IMG/VR virus record: IMGVR_UViG_3300005747_000188
Span: 1 to 24,472 of that record
Source of the DNA: a virus
Strand: one strand, 5' to 3'
Length of the DNA stretch: 24,472 nucleotides
Position numbers and translations under genes: made by a program. Under the pieces are notes generated by a model. It was not told where the DNA came from. It saw only the letters and a program-made list of their open reading frames with translations, and made no database searches. Position 1 is the first letter of the stretch. Every line of letters begins with the position of its first letter. This document shows, piece after piece, positions 6,715 through 15,946 of the stretch.

Positions 6715-9700
6715 TTATAATATGTTAACTTTACTATAAATAATTCTTCTTATATCTACTAGAGTATTTGGATTATACCATCTTTTATTATAATCATCAT
6801 TAATACCACTTTTACTTTCATCGTAATAGCTAGAAGTATTTAATCCTCCTGTTTCTAAAACTTTCAAATCAAAATCTAAAGCATTCTTTGATTGTTTTTG
6901 GTTTTTTATACCTTTAAATTTTGATACATTAGATCCAAAAGCACTATAAAGACTACTACGAATTTTATTAAAATCTACTTCAGATGGATTAAAGTGAACT
7001 GGGTCATATCCAGTTGAATAAGTTCCACCCCAACTCATTTTTTCTTCTAATGCTATTTTTACTAATGGAAGTTTTTCCCATTTTTCTCTTGAACTTTTTA
7101 AACCATATGTAGTTCCAGTTTCTAAATCAATTACAGTCATATCTATAGCTATACCTAGATTATGATTTGAACTTCCAGGGTATGCTGTACTTCTAGCTGG
7201 TGATGATGTATATTTAGGATTAAGTTGTTTTCTATAAAATTGAGATGATCTTGTAAATGATCTAAAAGTAGCATTAACTTTATATCCATATCCTGTAGTT
7301 TCATTCACTAACCTATTTAAAAATTTTCTATATCTTTCTTCTATTTGAGGATGTAAACATCCTACTATTTGGTCTACTGTTATTTTTCCACGTTTTGGGC
7401 CCGGGATATTCTGTAAGTGACCATTTGTGTCATTATTAATAAAATAACTAGGTTGGTTTCCATTTTTAAACTCAGGAGTATATGATTCAGATAGTATTTT
7501 TTGTGATACTGGTAGTTCTAACAATTTAGATGTATTTATGTTTGCTCCATCTTTTTTATCATCAATAATTTTTGTAGCTTGTGTCTCTAAAGATGTTTCC
7601 CATTTATTATTAGATAATTTATGGTTAACTTTAGTAATTATAAAGTCTAGAGTCTCTGGGTAGTTTGAGGGTAAAAATCTAGTGTCTACATTTAATCTAT
7701 TATAAATTTTTATACCACTTATCCCTTCCATATCAATTTTAAGGTTAAAAGGTAGAAATCCTACTGAACTTTCTAATGATCCTGTTTTTGAAGATTCTGC
7801 TTGTGCGTAATTAAAATAATCACTAATGATTGCAGGGTTGTTTTTTTCATAAATTTCATTAAAACTACCATCTTTTGATAATCCTAAAGTTTTAAATTGA
7901 TCCTCTTCACTACTATATCTAATAAAACTTTGGTATCTTTTAATCACTAGTTCATTTTGAGATTTTAAAGAAGCATAATTGTAAGCACTCACACCACCAT
8001 CCACTAATTCTGGTTTTATTCTATCTTCAATTCCTTCATTCCATCTTGAGAAAGCAGTTGCTTCTATTCCTGGGATTGATCCATTTGCTGTTGCCCCTAT
8101 AGTAATCATAGAAGCGTAATTTTTACTAATAGTTGTATTCAACCCTATATTATGGATAAAATTTGATGTGTTATTTTTTGGATTATAACCATATATTTCT
8201 AATGTTGTTGGTTCTGAGGGAGTAAAATTAGGGTAAACTTTATTTTTAAAATCATTTAATAGTGAACTTGCTATTTCTTTTATACCTGGTATTGGAGTTT
8301 GATCTATTATTTTTATAGTATTGGTGGTATGATCTATAACAGGTTCTAGATTATTTACATTTCCTAAACATAAATTTATTTCATCACATATATTTTTTAA
8401 GAAATCAAATAAAACAGTCTCACCTGTTTTTCCTGATAGTTTCTGTAGTAAAGATTGAATAAATTCAAAATTTAAATATACATTCATAGGTCTACCATAT
8501 TTAAATTTTCCATCACTACTATAGCCTATAAAGTAATCTATTCCTTCAAACATTTTATTTGTTCCAATATTTTGACCTCTAATATTAAGAAATTCATCAT
8601 TTCTAATAATACAAGATTTTATGTTTGAAGAAATCATAGTATCAATAGCATAACAAATATTTGAATTAGTATCTGTATCTATCTTTAATAATGGAACTTT
8701 ACTTGTAGATTTATTAGATGGTAAAATAGTAGGTATTATAGCTTCTTCAATAAAATCTAAAAAAACTTTGAATTTGACAAAAAATTTATATCTCCCAGTT
8801 CCATCTAAATTAAATTCACCAGAACCACCTACTGATTTTTTAAATTTATCTAGAACAAAAAAATCAACAGTACTTAGTTTTGAAGAAGTATTTATTTTAT
8901 TGTAGTGGGGAAAACCAACAAGCTTATTCCAATTTTTAATTATACCTTTTCTCCATTCAGAAGTAAGACTTGAGGCCTGTTGAGCATTTAAACCTGCTGT
9001 TATCTCAGGATCCATTTTTTTAGTTGTTACATCATAAGGATTTAAAATTTTTCCTATTTTTAAAGGAAGTGTAGGACCATTTACTTGTATTGGGCCAAAT
9101 ACTTCTCCTGGGGATTGTTGTTTTATAGGATCATTATTAAAATCTGTTTGTTCATATAAATCTGCTGATGCTTCTGTAATACCTGTGTAGTATTTTCTAA
9201 CTCTGTAGAACCAAGAATGAATTCTATCTTTGTTTTTTTCGTATTCTAATTCTACAGCATATGATGAAAAAGTAGGATCATCTGAGAATTGGTTATCATT
9301 TGCACCTCCTGCAGCATTTACTTTTTTAAAGTATGTAAAAACTAATTGTTCAAACACTTCAAAACCACCATATAAGTTATTAAATAACACTTTTTGCGCT
9401 CTTATTTTATCATAATTTGATTCAAAAGCTGGGTCTGATAATGAATTTGTTAATTTGTTTGGGTCATAAATTTCATCCTCAGGATTATTTGTAAAAGCAT
9501 ATTCTGAGAATTCCTTTAATTTTCTTTTTGAAGCGAATGCTTCTATTGGAGAATATAACCCATAGGTATCGTTATAATTAGAAAATATATCTTTATTAGA
9601 ACCATATATATATTGAAGAGATGGAATATCAGTTCTTCTCCTTTTTGAAAAAATACCTTGTAATTTTATATCAGGTGGGATAGAACCATCATCTAATTTA

Positions 9701-10995
9701 AAAGCTGGGTTGTTTAAATCTTTTATTGAGAACCCTTCATTTGCGTAAGGATTCATTATATTACCATCTAAGTCTTTTTGGTATTTATTTGAGCCTCCAA
9801 ATACCCCTTGAAACATTGTTATAATGGCAAATTTGATAGCAGGATTTTTATATTTATTTATATTTTCTTGGGCTAATAACTCTTGTTCTTCTGATCTTCC
9901 TACTCCAGTCACACTTAATCTTCCTGATGAGTCATTAGGTGTGCCTGTGTATTCTACATCTGTCAGTATAGCATTTAAAGCCTGATTAGTAGTAGATGCT
10001 ACTGTATAAGTTGTTGTTTGTTCATTACCACTTATACTTTTATCCCACCAATCTCTTAATCTAGTTTTAAATTCAGGGTATAATATATAAAAGTTATCTA
10101 TATTATCGATTTCTTTATTCCTAAATTGTGCTAATACTGCTTGCCTATCAGCATACTCTAATTCATTACCTATTTGTTTAAGTGGTGGTAAATTTATTTT
10201 TAATGATTCTATTACACTACCAATACTCATAATATCTAGATCAATATCATAAGTTCCGTCTGCTGCAAACGTCCATGAAAAATTAGATATTGTACCCAAT
10301 ATACCATCATAATTTCCTCGATTTTCTCTTCTTTTATCCTCTATTTTTTCTAAAAGTTCATAATAATTATCATCTTTTTTAAAGAAATCAGTATCAATTA
10401 AAGTAGGGGACATTGGGGTTAAAGTATCACTTCCAGGTTTGATGTTTTCTCCAGAATCCCAAAAATGACTATTTCCAAATTCTAATAATACTGTATGGCC
10501 TAGTCTTAGGTATAAAACATCTATGATATCAAATTGTTGCCTATTATAGGCTTTTAATTTAACTCTTGATTTTTTAATAGAACCTCTATTTAAATCTTGA
10601 CTATCTATACTAACAATCCCAGGCATTGGAACTATACCAAATTCAGTTCCACCTAATGAAGGATCATTACTATAAGTTCCATTAATGTTATTATACCCTG
10701 TTCTTTGATTATCTTCAGAACCAGCTTTATTAATTCCGTTAAATAAAACATTATTTAATGCTAATTCTTTTCCTGGTGATGTATTATTGACTATAGAACT
10801 TTTGTATTGATTTTTAAGTAAATTTAGTCTTTCTTGAGTTAAAGATACCCCAGAGGCTAATTTAACCCATGCTAATGTAGAATTAAGATAAGTAATTTCT
10901 TCAGCTGTACGTTCTATTTTACCATGAAGTTTTTGTCTTTTGTCGATCTGGAGATCTACATAATCCTCAAATGGTTCTCCTATTATATTTCCCAT
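6715..10995 (-). CDS. Large baseplate hub protein with C-terminal M15 peptidoglycan endopeptidase
   Basis: This 1426-residue protein is the largest gene here. Its C-terminal part carries a metallopeptidase M15 domain of the L-alanyl-D-glutamate/D-Ala-D-Ala type at about 1215-1345. The signature SNHNLGIAID is at 1276-1285, with zinc ligands H1278 and D1285, and WGG followed by YDPVHF gives D1331 and zinc ligand H1334. It would cut host peptidoglycan as the tail penetrates. The preceding 1200 residues contain no family I recognise with confidence. The position after tape measure and LysM genes is where tail systems encode the hub (gp27 or XkdQ type). T4 puts a glycosidase lysozyme in gp5; here an endopeptidase seems to take that role. 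About 80 residues follow the M15 domain. The start lies 6 bases after the LysM gene. Confidence 0.82.
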   Translation of the reverse strand: MGNIIGEPFEDYVDLQIDKRQKLHGKIERTAEEITYLNSTLAWVKLASGVSLTQERLNLLKNQYKSSIVNNTSPGKELALNNVLFNGINKAGSEDNQRTGYNNINGTYSNDPSLGGTEFGIVPMPGIVSIDSQDLNRGSIKKSRVKLKAYNRQQFDIIDVLYLRLGHTVLLEFGNSHFWDSGENIKPGSDTLTPMSPTLIDTDFFKKDDNYYELLEKIEDKRRENRGNYDGILGTISNFSWTFAADGTYDIDLDIMSIGSVIESLKINLPPLKQIGNELEYADRQAVLAQFRNKEIDNIDNFYILYPEFKTRLRDWWDKSISGNEQTTTYTVASTTNQALNAILTDVEYTGTPNDSSGRLSVTGVGRSEEQELLAQENINKYKNPAIKFAIITMFQGVFGGSNKYQKDLDGNIMNPYANEGFSIKDLNNPAFKLDDGSIPPDIKLQGIFSKRRRTDIPSLQYIYGSNKDIFSNYNDTYGLYSPIEAFASKRKLKEFSEYAFTNNPEDEIYDPNKLTNSLSDPAFESNYDKIRAQKVLFNNLYGGFEVFEQLVFTYFKKVNAAGGANDNQFSDDPTFSSYAVELEYEKNKDRIHSWFYRVRKYYTGITEASADLYEQTDFNNDPIKQQSPGEVFGPIQVNGPTLPLKIGKILNPYDVTTKKMDPEITAGLNAQQASSLTSEWRKGIIKNWNKLVGFPHYNKINTSSKLSTVDFFVLDKFKKSVGGSGEFNLDGTGRYKFFVKFKVFLDFIEEAIIPTILPSNKSTSKVPLLKIDTDTNSNICYAIDTMISSNIKSCIIRNDEFLNIRGQNIGTNKMFEGIDYFIGYSSDGKFKYGRPMNVYLNFEFIQSLLQKLSGKTGETVLFDFLKNICDEINLCLGNVNNLEPVIDHTTNTIKIIDQTPIPGIKEIASSLLNDFKNKVYPNFTPSEPTTLEIYGYNPKNNTSNFIHNIGLNTTISKNYASMITIGATANGSIPGIEATAFSRWNEGIEDRIKPELVDGGVSAYNYASLKSQNELVIKRYQSFIRYSSEEDQFKTLGLSKDGSFNEIYEKNNPAIISDYFNYAQAESSKTGSLESSVGFLPFNLKIDMEGISGIKIYNRLNVDTRFLPSNYPETLDFIITKVNHKLSNNKWETSLETQATKIIDDKKDGANINTSKLLELPVSQKILSESYTPEFKNGNQPSYFINNDTNGHLQNIPGPKRGKITVDQIVGCLHPQIEERYRKFLNRLVNETTGYGYKVNATFRSFTRSSQFYRKQLNPKYTSSPARSTAYPGSSNHNLGIAIDMTVIDLETGTTYGLKSSREKWEKLPLVKIALEEKMSWGGTYSTGYDPVHFNPSEVDFNKIRSSLYSAFGSNVSKFKGIKNQKQSKNALDFDLKVLETGGLNTSSYYDESKSGINDDYNKRWYNPNTLVDIRRIIYSKVNIL

Positions 10996-11001
10996 AACTC
11001 A

Positions 11002-11301
11002 TTATCTATTTATAACTTCATATTCAGCTAGAATAGGTGTTGGATTAGGTGGTATTCTAATTTGAGAACCTACTTCAGGTGTTAATGAATTTTGTTTTAA
11101 TGCACCATTTGCTATTGAGATAATCCACCAAAGTGAAGAATCTTGATAATATTGTTGTGCCAAAGTATCAAACCTATCCCCTATTGTTGTATAAACATAT
11201 ATGTCTGTAGATGATCTTGGAATCTCAGGATAACGAACATTTCTATACATTCTTTTCCCATCTGGAGATTTTATTATTGGTATGTTATTATAACGTGGCA
11301 T
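11002..11301 (-). CDS. LysM-domain baseplate protein (gp53-like)
   Basis: This 99-residue protein is mostly one LysM module, from about residue 31 to 92. The domain shows YVYTTIGDRFDTLAQQYY, then WWIISIANG, and closes with GSQIRIPPNP. LysM folds occur in T4 gp53 (baseplate wedge) and in the XkdP-type proteins next to the hub of other contractile tails. It would sit in the baseplate rather than act as an enzyme. The ATG shares its A with the TAA stop of the upstream gene (TAATG), a sign of translational coupling, and the hub gene starts 6 bases after its own stop. The LysM call is strong; equivalence to gp53 rests on size and position. Confidence 0.82.
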   Translation of the reverse strand: MPRYNNIPIIKSPDGKRMYRNVRYPEIPRSSTDIYVYTTIGDRFDTLAQQYYQDSSLWWIISIANGALKQNSLTPEVGSQIRIPPNPTPILAEYEVINR

Positions 11302-13163
11302 TAATCTTTATTATATGAATCATAATCTATATTGGTTTTATCCCCACCATTAGCTAAAGATAAATATCTTTCAGGGCCATATATATTTTCATCTTGCAAT
11401 GTTGCTGCTTTACTTTCATCCATCCCTCCAGTACCATTATTTAATTTTTGTTTAGCTGGTCTAAATCTATGAATTGGTGTGAATGTAAATCCTGTTACTT
11501 TACATATCATAGGCATTTCTTTAACACTAGGGTCTCTAAATTTAATTCCACCCACATCACCACTATCTCTATCAAGATTTGGTATTCCTATCTCCCATGG
11601 AGATTCTTGTGGAACATCTAATGTTATTGATTTTATAAAACCTGGTAGTTCATAACACCATCCTCCTAATGTTAGTTGGACTAAGGGCCCAGCCATATAT
11701 CCAGCATCTGTATAATCAGGTGCTAAATTTGAAACTAAAAAATTTAATTTTCTATACATTATCATCATTTCCTCTCTTGATTGAGCAGCTACTGTGAAAG
11801 ATAAATTAATATCTCTGGTAAAACTATCGTATTTGTAAAAGTTTTCACCCCTTCCCATATACTTTTGAGAGTTCCAAGCGGCATTATATGAATCAGAGAA
11901 TGAATCTATAAATGCTCTAAAATTTATATAATCTTTTTCTTCAGGATTTGAATTATTTATTGCCCCTATTCTAAATTTAACTAAATCATTTTCAGCTATT
12001 GAATTTGATAAACCATTAGCTGTAGTTTTATATATAGGTAATGCATTTATTCTATCAACTGCTCCTATAGAGTTACCAGCACTATCTAATTTACCTTGAG
12101 AGTAATCTATAACATTTCCTCTTTGTCCTGGTGATGTATAATTAATTCTTGAAGATTTAGGACCATCTATTGTTTTATTTTCTGCTGGGTTATAATTTGG
12201 AGCTAGACCCATTACAGTAGATACCCCATTTGCATCCTTTAATTTTTCTCTTCTAAAATCTTGAAGGGTATGATTTTTAAATATAACATAAGGTTTATTT
12301 GATTCTGGAATTTGAACTCCTGATGGGAAGCCTATATTACCATTGTATAATTTAAAATTACTATTTCCTGTTGTGATAGGAACACCTAAAGGATTTGTAC
12401 CTATTTTAATATTAGTTCCTCCTATTCCTGCTAATGAATTAGGACCACCACCATATGATAAAATTTCTGAGTCTAATTGGGAAATTTGGTTATCTTTTTT
12501 ATAATTTTTTGACCATGGAGATTGGTTTCTTTTTACTTCATTTAATTGAATTAATCTATTATTAGGTATTTGTTGGCTTTGATTTACAGCAGTTGAAAAT
12601 TCATTTAAATAATAAAATTCATCTTCATTATTAATAATATTTCCTATATCTAAAGTACCTATCCCACTAGCATTTATAAAACCTTGATTTTCTTTAATTT
12701 GTTCTCCAATAGCATCTAAATAAGTATTAGGTCCTCTAAATGGTATTAAGCCTTGTTTTGGAATATGTCCACCTTCTAGATTTATACCAGCTTGTGCTAA
12801 AGTAGTTAATGGAGTATAAACACCTTCATTTAATCCTACCCCACTAGCTTGTGTTCTAACAGATATTCTAGATAGTAAATTTTGTTTAACTACAAATAAA
12901 TTTCCTCTTGGTGAGTTTTTATCATTAAAAAATTTAGATAACCTTAATAAATCTGTAGCTGTGTCTTTAGGACCGTTAACTCCACCTCTTAATAAAAAAT
13001 CTTCGGTTGATATAAAATTTCCTGGAATTGGGTCTAATGTTCCTGGAATTGGTGTTGTAGTGAATGGTTGTCCACTATTTCCACCACCTGGTCTATCTGA
13101 GGATGGAGCAGAACCAAACTTAAGAGACTTAAGATCAGTTGTTAAATCTAGTAAAGAACCCAT
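11301..13163 (-). CDS. Baseplate or tail-tube junction structural protein
   Basis: This 620-residue protein has a low-complexity N-terminal half rich in Gly, Asn, Pro and Ser. The more ordered C-terminal half runs from about 390 to 590. That half contains FRAFIDSFSDSYNAAWNS, KYMGRGENFYKYDSFTRDI and EEMMIMYRKLNFLVSNLAP, followed by PLVQLTLGGWCYELPGFI. The pattern (tube-like strands, then a helix, then a conserved strand pair) fits proteins that start or cap the tail tube, such as T4 gp48 and gp54. The match is by pattern and gene order, not by a firm motif. It lies between the tape measure gene and the LysM and hub genes. No signal peptide is visible. A role as another baseplate protein is equally possible. 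Confidence 0.72.
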   Translation of the reverse strand: MGSLLDLTTDLKSLKFGSAPSSDRPGGGNSGQPFTTTPIPGTLDPIPGNFISTEDFLLRGGVNGPKDTATDLLRLSKFFNDKNSPRGNLFVVKQNLLSRISVRTQASGVGLNEGVYTPLTTLAQAGINLEGGHIPKQGLIPFRGPNTYLDAIGEQIKENQGFINASGIGTLDIGNIINNEDEFYYLNEFSTAVNQSQQIPNNRLIQLNEVKRNQSPWSKNYKKDNQISQLDSEILSYGGGPNSLAGIGGTNIKIGTNPLGVPITTGNSNFKLYNGNIGFPSGVQIPESNKPYVIFKNHTLQDFRREKLKDANGVSTVMGLAPNYNPAENKTIDGPKSSRINYTSPGQRGNVIDYSQGKLDSAGNSIGAVDRINALPIYKTTANGLSNSIAENDLVKFRIGAINNSNPEEKDYINFRAFIDSFSDSYNAAWNSQKYMGRGENFYKYDSFTRDINLSFTVAAQSREEMMIMYRKLNFLVSNLAPDYTDAGYMAGPLVQLTLGGWCYELPGFIKSITLDVPQESPWEIGIPNLDRDSGDVGGIKFRDPSVKEMPMICKVTGFTFTPIHRFRPAKQKLNNGTGGMDESKAATLQDENIYGPERYLSLANGGDKTNIDYDSYNKD

Positions 13164-13174
13164 TTAAAATTATA

Positions 13175-13414
13175 TTATATATTTCCTATCCCCTCAACTG
13201 GTGCAGTTGAATCATAAGCATTAGTTGGTTTTTTTCCGTTTAAATCTAATGTCGATGGTTGTGGTTTTTTGGGTATGTGTGGTGTACCATTGATAGAATA
13301 AGTATCTTGTAATTTTGATTGTTGAGTTGCTCCTATTGGTGTTGGAGGTGTTGCTCCATTAGCTTTAGATAATGGTGAACCTGTACCTGTAGTTAATTTG
13401 TCTAATAATCCCAT
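13175..13414 (-). CDS. Small Pro/Thr/Gly-rich hypothetical tail protein
   Basis: This 79-residue protein begins MGLLDKLTTGTGSP and is rich in Pro, Thr, Gly and Ser throughout (ATPPTPIGATQQS, HIPKKPQPS), so it is probably extended or disordered. I do not recognise it and see no motif. The initial MG followed by a short hydrophobic stretch resembles the start of the next gene product (MGSLLDLTTDL), so the two may share a short N-terminal assembly signal or an old duplication. It lies between the tape measure gene and the 620-residue protein, gaps 39 and 11 bases, and has a TATAAATAT-class site before its start. Coding is supported by codon use and packing. Confidence 0.6.
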   Translation of the reverse strand: MGLLDKLTTGTGSPLSKANGATPPTPIGATQQSKLQDTYSINGTPHIPKKPQPSTLDLNGKKPTNAYDSTAPVEGIGNI

Positions 13415-13437
13415 AATATTGTTATTTTGATGTTTGT

Positions 13438-13446
13438 TATAAATAT
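13438..13446 (-). promoter_or_regulatory. ATATTTATA site before the 79-residue gene
   Basis: Coding strand ATATTTATAACAAA; ends 23 bases before the start codon and begins 7 bases after the tape measure stop side gap. Part of the ten-site family described in the findings. Confidence 0.5.
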
Positions 13447-13453
13447 GTTAAAG

Positions 13454-15619
13454 TTATGAAACTGATGTGTTAAAAACTTGTTGGTTATTTAACTGTTGTT
13501 GTTCATAAGCAACCCCAGGTATAGCATTGACAGTTAAATTAGTATCTTTTTTAGCTATGGCCTCAGTGTTTTTATTTCCTTTTTCAAATAAAGCTATTAA
13601 TTTATCAAATTTTCCTTCTATTTCTGGTTTTGTTCTTCCAGGCATTGGTGCTGAGGCTGTTATGGTATCATCTCCAGATGTTCGATACATATCTCCTTTA
13701 TTTGATACAATTAGATGACCATTTCCTGTTAAACCCATATCATTTACATTTCTCATATTCATAGCTGATGATTGTGCTTGCGATTCCATTGAAGACATTG
13801 CTGACCCTACTGCTGCTACTATTGCAATCAAACCTATACCTAAGGTGAGTGCACCTGCTGTAGTCATTGCTGCCGCAGCACTTGCTGAGTTAAGGGCTAC
13901 CATTGTTCCTAATTGGGCTATCATTCTTCCTAAACTCATAGCACCTAAACTATACATGATTGTTTTCATTGTGCCTGCACTACTTACAGCATTTGCTAAA
14001 CCATCTATAAAAGTTCCAAAAGGACCTTCCATCATGCTTCCTATAGCTTCTTGAATTTTAATTACTGCTGATTCAAATTTTGCTGCTGCTGATTCTTGCT
14101 CGTATTGTGCTAATAACTGTTTTCCTAACTCACTACTATTAAGTTTATCTAATTCACCTCGTTCTTTTAATTGTTCTATACTTGTTGCTCCTAATCTTGC
14201 TAAAATTTCTCTTTTTTGAACTGATTGAATTAATTCATTTCTTTCCATCCCCATAGCAGATGCTAAGGCTTCTTGTTGAATGACATTCATTCTAGAAAGT
14301 TCAGCTGTTCCTCCTACTTGTTTAGCTAATTCTGCTGCTGCCTCTGTATTTTTGCCTTGTAAAGCTAATAACCTTGCTTTTTCTAAATTTAGATCTTTAC
14401 CTGTTAGTAGTTCTGCCTCTAATTCTTTTGAAATGGATTGTTCAAAATCTAACAATTGAGAAGCCATTTTACCCGCTTGGTCTAAAGTTAAACCTAATTC
14501 TTTCATATTAACAACCTGTTTGGCTATTAATTTATTGTTAAAACCATAAGCAGCTTGTAAACCTGCATTTGCTTTTGCTACCTCTGCAAATACCTCATTT
14601 AGATTAACTGCTATACCTGTCTCTTTTTGAAGTTGAGCAGCTTGCTTAGCTATTTCCTCTTTTGCTTTTTTAGCAGATTTACCTGTGAAGATTTGATTTT
14701 CAGCTAATTTGCCAGCTTCTGAAGCTGATAAGCCCATCTGTTTGGTAAGAAAAGATTGGGTTTTTGTTATATCACTATTTAACTTATTAGCTACCCCTAA
14801 ATGGTTAGATAATTCAATTGTTGCTTCTATTAGGCTCTTTTGATTTAAATAAGCTTTTCCGCTATTCATAGATATTTCTATGAATTCCTTGTTTATTTCT
14901 CTTGCCTCATCTTTAGATATTTGTAAGGATTTAGCTAATTCTGTCGTTCTTTTATCAGCTGCAAATAATGATGCTGTTAATAATGTAAATATTCCTTTTA
15001 ATGTGACTAATTCAGTTGCACCTTTAGCCATAGACATAGCAAAACTATCTCCTGATTCTGCTGATTTTCTTGCTGCTGCCGCTGCGTTATTAAAAGCTTT
15101 TCCTACTACAGGGCCTATTCCAGGTATTGTATTTAAAGCTGTTGCTATATTTTCAAATCCTTTACCTCTTTTGTTAATTTTATCTGTAGATTTTGTTACT
15201 TCATTAAAATTATCAGATACTTCTTTAGATTTTTCTTCTACATCACTCATTAAACCATTAACCTTAGCAATAGCTACAGCTTCTGATTTGGAGGCATTAG
15301 CTATTCTATCGTTTAATGTAGCTTGAACTGCTTTGTTTTTTGCTAATAAACCTTCAAATCTTAATTTGGCGGATTGAGCTTTTTTATCATTTTTAAGATC
15401 TTTAGATTTTATATTTGCTAAATATTCAGCACTTCTATTTAACTTCTTAGCATTTGATTCAGCTACTTCAACTAAGTCAGCTATATCTTTTTCTTCCTTA
15501 GCAACACCCTTTAATGCTTGTTGGATAGCATTTAAAGTAGATTGGAACTCTACTGAGGATTTGTTTATTTCTTCTAGGATTTGTTTACTATTACCTAAAT
15601 CATCGGATAATTGTGCCAT
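13454..15619 (-). CDS. Tail tape measure protein
   Basis: This 721-residue protein has the classic tape measure layout. The first 160 residues are coiled coil (LEEINKSSVEFQSTLNAIQQ, then long Lys/Glu/Ala helices). A long Ala-rich helical body follows, with motifs such as SAKKAKEEIAKQAAQLQKE. Hydrophobic membrane-type segments lie around 560-580 and at about 585-610 (LTLGIGLIAIVAAVG). The C-terminal tail is polar and Gln/Asn-rich. It would set tail length inside the tube and may help DNA cross the inner membrane. It is longer than T4 gp29 (590 residues). The gene follows the gp26-like gene and its out-of-frame partner, the usual place for a tape measure after tail assembly chaperones. Confidence 0.82.
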   Translation of the reverse strand: MAQLSDDLGNSKQILEEINKSSVEFQSTLNAIQQALKGVAKEEKDIADLVEVAESNAKKLNRSAEYLANIKSKDLKNDKKAQSAKLRFEGLLAKNKAVQATLNDRIANASKSEAVAIAKVNGLMSDVEEKSKEVSDNFNEVTKSTDKINKRGKGFENIATALNTIPGIGPVVGKAFNNAAAAARKSAESGDSFAMSMAKGATELVTLKGIFTLLTASLFAADKRTTELAKSLQISKDEAREINKEFIEISMNSGKAYLNQKSLIEATIELSNHLGVANKLNSDITKTQSFLTKQMGLSASEAGKLAENQIFTGKSAKKAKEEIAKQAAQLQKETGIAVNLNEVFAEVAKANAGLQAAYGFNNKLIAKQVVNMKELGLTLDQAGKMASQLLDFEQSISKELEAELLTGKDLNLEKARLLALQGKNTEAAAELAKQVGGTAELSRMNVIQQEALASAMGMERNELIQSVQKREILARLGATSIEQLKERGELDKLNSSELGKQLLAQYEQESAAAKFESAVIKIQEAIGSMMEGPFGTFIDGLANAVSSAGTMKTIMYSLGAMSLGRMIAQLGTMVALNSASAAAAMTTAGALTLGIGLIAIVAAVGSAMSSMESQAQSSAMNMRNVNDMGLTGNGHLIVSNKGDMYRTSGDDTITASAPMPGRTKPEIEGKFDKLIALFEKGNKNTEAIAKKDTNLTVNAIPGVAYEQQQLNNQQVFNTSVS

Positions 15620-15634
15620 CTATAGTATATTTGT

Positions 15635-15643
15635 TATAAATAT
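15635..15643 (-). promoter_or_regulatory. ATATTTATA site before the tape measure gene
   Basis: Coding strand ATATTTATAACAAA, directly abutting the TAG stop of the upstream frame and 15 bases before the tape measure ATG. Shares ACAAA after the core with the sites at 13438 and 23488. Confidence 0.5.
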
Positions 15644-15946
15644 CTACTTATATGAAGATTTCGATGGAACTTTAAAGTTAGGTGGAGAAACTTTACCATT
15701 CTTAGGAATGGCAGTTCTTTGGTTACTGTTTTTAGATTGAGCCTTTTCATGTTGTTCATTTTCTTTTTTGTAAAATTCATTTATTTCATGAAAAGTAAAT
15801 TTTCTTAACCATATAGGCATGTTATAAACTGTTTCCCAATTGTATCCTCCATTACCATGAAATATTATTTCATGAATTTGTTTAAATAAACTCCTTCTAA
15901 ATTTAGGAACCTCTTTAGAAGTCAGGCCAAAAAAAGTTGAGACCAA
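15644..15946 (-). CDS. Downstream half of a probable tail assembly chaperone pair (TTG start or frameshift product)
   Basis: This 100-codon reading frame overlaps the end of the gp26-like gene by 32 bases in the +1 frame. It has no ATG until codon 43; the only upstream candidate start is a TTG at 15946 with no ribosome binding site. The conserved-looking part (GGYNWETVYNMPIWLRKF, then HEINEFYKKE) extends upstream of codon 43, so the overlap region must be translated. That suggests it is made as an extension of the upstream protein by ribosomal frameshifting, like lambda gpG-GT. The tail is Lys/Ser/Pro-rich. It ends 24 bases before the tape measure ATG. The product, alone or fused, probably guides tape measure assembly. 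An ordinary TTG start is the alternative. Confidence 0.65.
   Translation of the reverse strand: MVSTFFGLTSKEVPKFRRSLFKQIHEIIFHGNGGYNWETVYNMPIWLRKFTFHEINEFYKKENEQHEKAQSKNSNQRTAIPKNGKVSPPNFKVPSKSSYK

Noticed and set aside
1348-11014. TATAAATA in the sense orientation before the helicase (1348-1355) and hub (11007-11014) genes as T4 late promoters
   Set aside because: Both lie in the last codons of the upstream genes (GTTATAAATA encoding V-I-N) and one precedes a replication gene; with only two copies in A/T-rich DNA, chance is a sufficient explanation.
14880-15326. Plus-strand open frame of 148 codons within the tape measure gene
   Set aside because: Antisense shadow of the Ala/Lys-rich coiled-coil coding region; the minus frame has a clear tape measure pattern.
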